From positions 1 to 16,078 of the forward strand of contig DATGLW010000072.1 in the NCBI GenBank assembly GCA_035293965.1: a stretch of 16,078 bases of DNA, given 5' to 3'. Positions within the stretch are counted from its first letter, which is position 1. Every line of letters starts with the position of its first letter. Positions 11,419 to 16,078 of this stretch are shown piece after piece. The notes beneath the pieces were generated by a model that ran no database searches, was not told the DNA's origin, and saw only the letters and a program-made list of their open reading frames with translations. Source of the DNA: DATGLW01 sp035293965 (lineage in GTDB: Bacteria; Actinomycetota; Acidimicrobiia; Acidimicrobiales; RAAP-2). The position numbers and the translations under genes are program-made.

Positions 11419-14400
11419 ATGGCCCGATCGCTCGGGGTCGGCGCACGCCGCGCCGATGGCCTCTACGACCCGGCGAAGGAGCACGACGCGTGCGGGGTCG
11501 GCTTCGTGGCCGACCTTCGTGGCCGGCCCAGCCACGGTCTGGTCGAGCAGGCCCTAACGGTGCTCGAGCGCCTGGCGCACCGCGGCGCCTCGGGGGCCGA
11601 GAAGGACACCGGCGACGGCTCGGGGATCCTGCTCCAGATGCCGGACCGCTTCCTGCGGGACGCAGCCGGCGCGCTCCGCGTCGACCTGCCGCCCGCCGGC
11701 CAGTACGCCGCGGGCCTTGTCTTCCTGCCCACCGACCCCGACGACGCGGCCAAGGCGAGGTCGCACGTGGCCGGCTTGGCCGCCGAGGAGGGCCTCTGCG
11801 TCCTCGGCTGGCGCGAAGTGCCGGTCGACGACCGGAGCCTGGGCGACACGGCTCGTCGGGCCCAACCGCGCATCGAGCAGGTCTTCGTCGGCGTCGCTGC
11901 GGGGAAGCCCGTGCGGGAGGGCCTGGAGCTCGACCGGCTGGCGTTCGTGCTGCGCAAGCGCGCGGAGCATGCGGTCGACGGGCTGTACGTGCCCTCGCTG
12001 TCGGCCCGCACGATCGTCTACAAGGGCATGCTCACCGCGCACCAGCTCACCGAGTACTTCCCCGACCTCCGGGATCCCCGCGTCGAGTCGGGGTTGGCCC
12101 TGGTCCACTCCCGCTTCTCGACCAACACCTTCCCGAGCTGGCCGCTCGCCCATCCGTACCGCTACCTGGCCCACAATGGCGAGATCAACACCTTGGCAGG
12201 GAACCGCAACTGGATGCGTGCCCGCGAGGCGCAGCTGCACAGCGACCTGCTGCCCGGCGACCTCGAGCGGATCTTCCCGGTCTGCACCCCCGGCGCCAGC
12301 GACTCGGCCAGCTTCGACGAGGTGCTCGAGCTGCTCCACCTCGGGGGCCGCTCGCTGCCGCACGCGGTGTTGATGATGATCCCCGAGGCATGGGAGAAGC
12401 ACGCCGGCATGGACCCCGCTCGGCGCGCGTTCTACCGCTACCACGCGTCGCTCATGGAGCCCTGGGACGGCCCCGCTGCCGTCGCGTTCACCGACGGAAC
12501 GGTGATCGGGGCCGTCCTGGACCGCAACGGCCTGCGTCCGGCCCGCTACTGGGTGACCGACGGGGGCCTCGTGGTGATGGCGAGCGAGGTGGGTGTCCTC
12601 GACGTCGACCCCCGCTCGGTGGTCCGCAAAGGCCGCCTGCAGCCCGGGCGCATGTTCCTCGTCGACACCGCCCAGGGCCGGATCGTCGACGACGGCGAGA
12701 TCAAGGCTGCGCTCGCCGCCGAGCACCCGTACGCCGAGTGGCTCGAGCAGGACCAGGTGCAGCTGGCTGACCTTCCCCCGCGCACCATGCTCACCCCGCA
12801 GCACGCCAGTGTCGTCACGCACCAGCGCCTGTTCGGCTACACGACCGAGGAGCTCCGCGTCATCCTCGGCCCCATGGCGCGCGCCGGCGAGGAACCGATC
12901 GGCTCGATGGGGTCGGACACGTCCCTCGCAGTGCTCTCGGACCGCCCGCGGCTCCTCTACGACTACTTCACCCAGCTGTTCGCCCAGGTGACCAACCCTC
13001 CGCTCGACGCCATCCGCGAGGAGCTCGTGACCTCCCTGCAGGCGACCGTCGGGCCACAGGGAGACTTGCTGCACGCGACCCAGGGGGCGTGCCGCCAGAT
13101 CGTCCTTCCCGAGCCGGTGATCGACCGCGACGACCTGGCCAAGCTCATGTACGTCAACGAGCACGGCGAGACCCCCGGGTTCAAGGCCTTCGCCATCGAC
13201 GGCCTGTTCCCGGTGGCCGGCGCCGGCATCGCCGGTCGCCCCACTCCCGAGGGAGGGCGGGCGCTGGCGGCGGCGATCGAGGACGTGCGGGCCCGGGTGT
13301 CCGCGGCCATCGCGGCGGGGGCCAACCTCGTCATCCTCTCGGACCGGAACGCCACTGCGGAGCTCGCGCCGATCCCCTCGTTGCTGCTCGTGGCCGCCGT
13401 GCACCACCACCTGGTCCGTGAGCGGACCCGCACCCGTGTGGGCCTGGTCGTCGAGTCGGGGGATGCCCGCGAGGTGCACCACATGGCCCTCCTGATCGGC
13501 TACGGCGCAGCTGCCGTCAACCCGTACCTCGCGTTCGACACGATCGACGACATGATCGCCAGCGGCCAGCTCGAGGGTGTCTCCCCGCGCCAGGCGCACA
13601 AGAACTACGTCAAGGCCGCCTGCAAGGGGATCTTGAAGATCATGTCGAAGATGGGGATCTCGACCGTCGCCTCCTATACCGGCGCTCAGGTGTTCGAGGC
13701 CATCGGGCTCGATCGCGAGGTGGTGGACGAGTACTTCACGGGCACCGCCAGCCGGATCGGCGGCGTGGGGCTCGACGTGCTGGCGGCCGAGGTGGCCACC
13801 CGGCACCGCTTCGCGCACCTCGAGCGGCCGACCGAGCTCGCCCACCGCGAGCTGGAGGTGGGTGGCGAGTACCAGTGGCGCCGCGAGGGCGAGTTCCACC
13901 TGTTCAACCCGCGGACGGTGTTCAAGCTCCAGCACGCCACCCGTTCGCGTCGGTACGAGATCTTCAAGGAGTACTCGCGGGCGGTCGACGACCAGGCGGC
14001 CAACTTGGCCACCCTGCGCGGGTTGATGAAGTTGCGGCCAGCTCCGGGCGGGCCGGTTCCCATCGACGAGGTGGAGCCGGTCTCTGAGATCGTGAAGCGG
14101 TTCTCGACCGGCGCCATGTCCTATGGTTCGATCTCGGCCGAGGCGCACGAGACGCTGGCGATCGCCATGAACCGGATCGGCGGGCGCTCGAACACCGGGG
14201 AGGGTGGGGAGGATCCCGAACGCTTCACGCCCGACCCGGACGGCTCTCTCCGCCGGAGCGCCGTCAAGCAGGTGGCCTCCGGGCGGTTCGGAGTGACGAG
14301 CGAGTACCTCGTCAACGCCGACGACCTGCAGATCAAGATCTCCCAGGGCGCCAAGCCCGGGGAGGGGGGCCAGCTGCCAGGCCACAAGGTGTACCCGTGG

Positions 14401-16017
14401 ATCGCGAGGACCCGGTACTCGACGCCGGGCGTGGGGCTCATCTCGCCACCGCCGCACCACGACATCTACTCCATCGAGGACATCGCCCAGCTCATCCACG
14501 ACCTCAAGAGCGCCAACCCGCGGGCGCGCGTGCACGTGAAGCTCGTCGCCGAGGTCGGCGTGGGCACCGTGGCCGCCGGGGTCGCCAAAGCCCACGCGGA
14601 CGTCGTGCTCATCTCGGGCCACGACGGCGGCACCGGCGCCGCCCCGCTGACCTCGATCAAGCATGCCGGCATCCCCTGGGAGCTCGGGCTTGCGGAGACA
14701 CAGCAGACCCTCATGGCCAACGGGCTCCGTGACCGGATCGTCGTGCAGGTCGACGGGCAGATCAAGACGGGCCGCGATGTCATCGTCGGCGCCCTCCTCG
14801 GCGCGGAGGAGTACGGCTTCGCCACGGCACCGCTGGTGGTGTCGGGGTGCATCATGATGCGCGTCTGCCACCTCGACACCTGCCCCGTCGGCATCGCGAC
14901 GCAGAACCCCGAGCTCCGCAAGCGGTTCAGCGGGCGCCCCGAGTTCGTCACCACGTACTTCGAGTACGTGGCCGAGGAGGTGCGCGAGCACCTGGCGGCC
15001 CTCGGGCTGCGCTCGCTCGACGAGGCGATCGGCAGGGTGGATCTGCTCGACGTCGGTGACGCCGTCGCCCACTGGAAGGCGGCCGGCCTCGACCTGAGCC
15101 CCATCCTTGCCGAGCCCGAGTCGCACTACGACACGGCGCCACGGTGCACACGCCAGCAGGATCACGGGCTCGAGCGGGCGCTCGACCAGCAGTTCCTCGC
15201 TGCGTGCCGACCGGCCATCGAGGATGCGACCCCGGTGTCCCTCGATCTCGCGATCCACAACACCGACCGGACGGTGGGGACGCTCCTTGGATCGGAGATC
15301 AGTCGTCGCTGGGGGGGCACCGGACTGCCCGACGGCACCATCACCCTCACCTTCCGCGGGTCGGCCGGGCAGAGCTTCGGCGCCTTCCTGCCGCGGGGGG
15401 TGACCATGCGGCTGTTCGGCGACGCCAACGACTACTTCGGCAAGGGCCTCTCGGGTGGCCGGCTGGTGGTGCGGCCGCCCGAAGGGTCGCCGTTCGCCGC
15501 CGAGGAGCAGATCATCGCCGGCAACGTCGTCCTCTACGGGGCGACCGGCGGTGAGGCCTTCATCAGGGGGCAGGTGGGGGAGCGGTTCTGCGTGCGGAAC
15601 TCCGGCGCCGTCGCCGTTGTCGAAGGGGTGGGCGACCACGGCTGCGAGTACATGACCGGCGGCGAAGTGGTCGTGCTCGGGGCGACCGGCCGGAACTTCG
15701 GAGCCGGCATGTCGGGAGGGGTCGCCTATGTCTACGACCCCGACCGATCCTTCGGCGAGCGCGTCAATCTCGAGCTGGTCGACGTCGAGCCGATCGGCCC
15801 GCACGACGACGAGCGGCTCCGCGGCCTCGTGGCCCGCCATGAGAGCGAGACCGGCTCGGCCGTGGCTGCAGGCCTGCTGGCCGACTGGGCGCGCCGCGTC
15901 ACCGACTTCGTCAAGGTGATGCCGCGGGACTACCGCCGCGTGCTCGAGGCCACCGAGCGGGCCAAGGCCGCAGGGCAGTCCGTCGAGCGGGCCGTGATGG
16001 CGGCCGCCCATGGGTAA
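11419..16017 (+). CDS. gltB: Glutamate synthase large subunit
   Basis: A 1532-residue GltB, full length for the family. It transfers the glutamine amide to 2-oxoglutarate, giving two glutamates in the GS-GOGAT ammonium assimilation route, with electrons from the GltD subunit. Cys25 ('EHDACGVGFVADL') is the Ntn nucleophile of the class II glutaminase domain; the first 24 residues are the propeptide expected to be removed. Glutaminase spans about 25-430, with 'HSRFSTNTFPSWPLAHPYRY' and 'HNGEINT'. The central domain is about 480-770. The FMN synthase domain is about 830-1200, with 'FSTGAMSYGSIS' from 895 and 'RSNTGEGGED'. Cys1144, Cys1150 and Cys1155 bind the 3Fe-4S cluster ('CIMMRVCHLDTCP'). 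The GXGXG beta-helix domain covers about 1270-1470, including 'GDANDYFGKGLSGG' from 1334. ATG 11419 has GGAAGGA upstream. The gene is intact. Confidence 0.98.
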   Translation: MARSLGVGARRADGLYDPAKEHDACGVGFVADLRGRPSHGLVEQALTVLERLAHRGASGAEKDTGDGSGILLQMPDRFLRDAAGALRVDLPPAGQYAAGLVFLPTDPDDAAKARSHVAGLAAEEGLCVLGWREVPVDDRSLGDTARRAQPRIEQVFVGVAAGKPVREGLELDRLAFVLRKRAEHAVDGLYVPSLSARTIVYKGMLTAHQLTEYFPDLRDPRVESGLALVHSRFSTNTFPSWPLAHPYRYLAHNGEINTLAGNRNWMRAREAQLHSDLLPGDLERIFPVCTPGASDSASFDEVLELLHLGGRSLPHAVLMMIPEAWEKHAGMDPARRAFYRYHASLMEPWDGPAAVAFTDGTVIGAVLDRNGLRPARYWVTDGGLVVMASEVGVLDVDPRSVVRKGRLQPGRMFLVDTAQGRIVDDGEIKAALAAEHPYAEWLEQDQVQLADLPPRTMLTPQHASVVTHQRLFGYTTEELRVILGPMARAGEEPIGSMGSDTSLAVLSDRPRLLYDYFTQLFAQVTNPPLDAIREELVTSLQATVGPQGDLLHATQGACRQIVLPEPVIDRDDLAKLMYVNEHGETPGFKAFAIDGLFPVAGAGIAGRPTPEGGRALAAAIEDVRARVSAAIAAGANLVILSDRNATAELAPIPSLLLVAAVHHHLVRERTRTRVGLVVESGDAREVHHMALLIGYGAAAVNPYLAFDTIDDMIASGQLEGVSPRQAHKNYVKAACKGILKIMSKMGISTVASYTGAQVFEAIGLDREVVDEYFTGTASRIGGVGLDVLAAEVATRHRFAHLERPTELAHRELEVGGEYQWRREGEFHLFNPRTVFKLQHATRSRRYEIFKEYSRAVDDQAANLATLRGLMKLRPAPGGPVPIDEVEPVSEIVKRFSTGAMSYGSISAEAHETLAIAMNRIGGRSNTGEGGEDPERFTPDPDGSLRRSAVKQVASGRFGVTSEYLVNADDLQIKISQGAKPGEGGQLPGHKVYPWIARTRYSTPGVGLISPPPHHDIYSIEDIAQLIHDLKSANPRARVHVKLVAEVGVGTVAAGVAKAHADVVLISGHDGGTGAAPLTSIKHAGIPWELGLAETQQTLMANGLRDRIVVQVDGQIKTGRDVIVGALLGAEEYGFATAPLVVSGCIMMRVCHLDTCPVGIATQNPELRKRFSGRPEFVTTYFEYVAEEVREHLAALGLRSLDEAIGRVDLLDVGDAVAHWKAAGLDLSPILAEPESHYDTAPRCTRQQDHGLERALDQQFLAACRPAIEDATPVSLDLAIHNTDRTVGTLLGSEISRRWGGTGLPDGTITLTFRGSAGQSFGAFLPRGVTMRLFGDANDYFGKGLSGGRLVVRPPEGSPFAAEEQIIAGNVVLYGATGGEAFIRGQVGERFCVRNSGAVAVVEGVGDHGCEYMTGGEVVVLGATGRNFGAGMSGGVAYVYDPDRSFGERVNLELVDVEPIGPHDDERLRGLVARHESETGSAVAAGLLADWARRVTDFVKVMPRDYRRVLEATERAKAAGQSVERAVMAAAHG

Positions 16018-16078
16018 GCCGACCGGGTTCCTCGAGTTCCCCCGCGAGCTGCCGCTGGCGCAGCCGCCGGCGGAGCGC
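16010..16078 (+). CDS. gltD: Glutamate synthase small subunit, first 23 codons (runs off the right edge)
   Basis: ATG 16010 begins 'MGKPTGFLEFPRELP', which is the standard start of GltD ('MGkptGFle..R'). GltD is the FAD/NADPH-dependent iron-sulfur partner that passes electrons to GltB. It overlaps the last 8 nt of gltB in another frame, so translation is probably coupled; no separate strong ribosome binding site is visible. Only the N-terminus is present, so domains cannot be checked. Confidence 0.9.
   Translation, partial: MGKPTGFLEFPRELPLAQPPAER

Noticed and set aside
11554..16011. A 1485-codon open frame on the minus strand opposite gltB
   Set aside because: Antisense shadow of GltB; composition (His/Asp/Arg/Val/Gly-rich) is typical of antisense reading of high-GC genes.

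Overview
This is a very GC-rich window (strong G/C bias at third codon positions, frequent GTG starts, dense 4-16 nt gene junctions). It looks like a chromosomal segment of an actinobacterium. An F420/PPOX-type flavin-fold protein, the 'GWW..DGRWYPP' motif protein and an actinobacterial-type transaldolase fit Actinomycetota, plausibly Acidimicrobiia. The class is inference from gene style, not a proven placement. I see no rRNA, tRNA, IS element, CRISPR array or phage gene.

Layout, minus strand, read right to left. A thiamine-thiazole cluster, thiO (11191-10046) and thiS (10049-9774, ATGA overlap with thiO), is followed 16 nt later by a patatin-like phospholipase (9757-8282). A second group is a 143-aa protein of unknown function (7510-7079), an acetyl-CoA hydrolase/CoA-transferase family protein (7082-5889, GTGA overlap) and a hydroxyacyl-CoA-dehydrogenase-like SDR (5673-4723), which together suggest acyl-CoA metabolism. 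A third group is transaldolase tal (4324-3206), overlapped by an F420/PPOX family protein (3216-2800), then ftsH (2539-455) and the first 107 codons of a branched-chain amino-acid type ABC substrate-binding protein that runs off the left edge (321-1).

Plus strand. A 63-aa coiled-coil-like small protein (4506-4697) is divergent from tal. A Trp-motif, repeat-containing protein (7797-8348) is divergent from the 143-aa gene and convergent with the patatin gene. The glutamate synthase genes are gltB (11419-16017) and the start of gltD (16010 onward, overlapping gltB by 8 nt), divergent from thiO.

Most of the window is housekeeping: membrane proteolysis, pentose phosphate pathway, ammonium assimilation, thiazole synthesis. 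The points worth a second look are: a CoA-transferase homologue that appears to lack the catalytic glutamate, coupled to an unknown small gene; a GWW-motif protein built by internal duplication plus four 27-nt repeats, with a possible reading-frame change after the repeats; a patatin gene where thiG is commonly found after thiS; and several structured or repeat-bearing leaders (gltB, ftsH, tal, 7692-7737). No gene-free stretch exceeds 300 nt; the longest, 7511-7796, holds inverted repeats described below.
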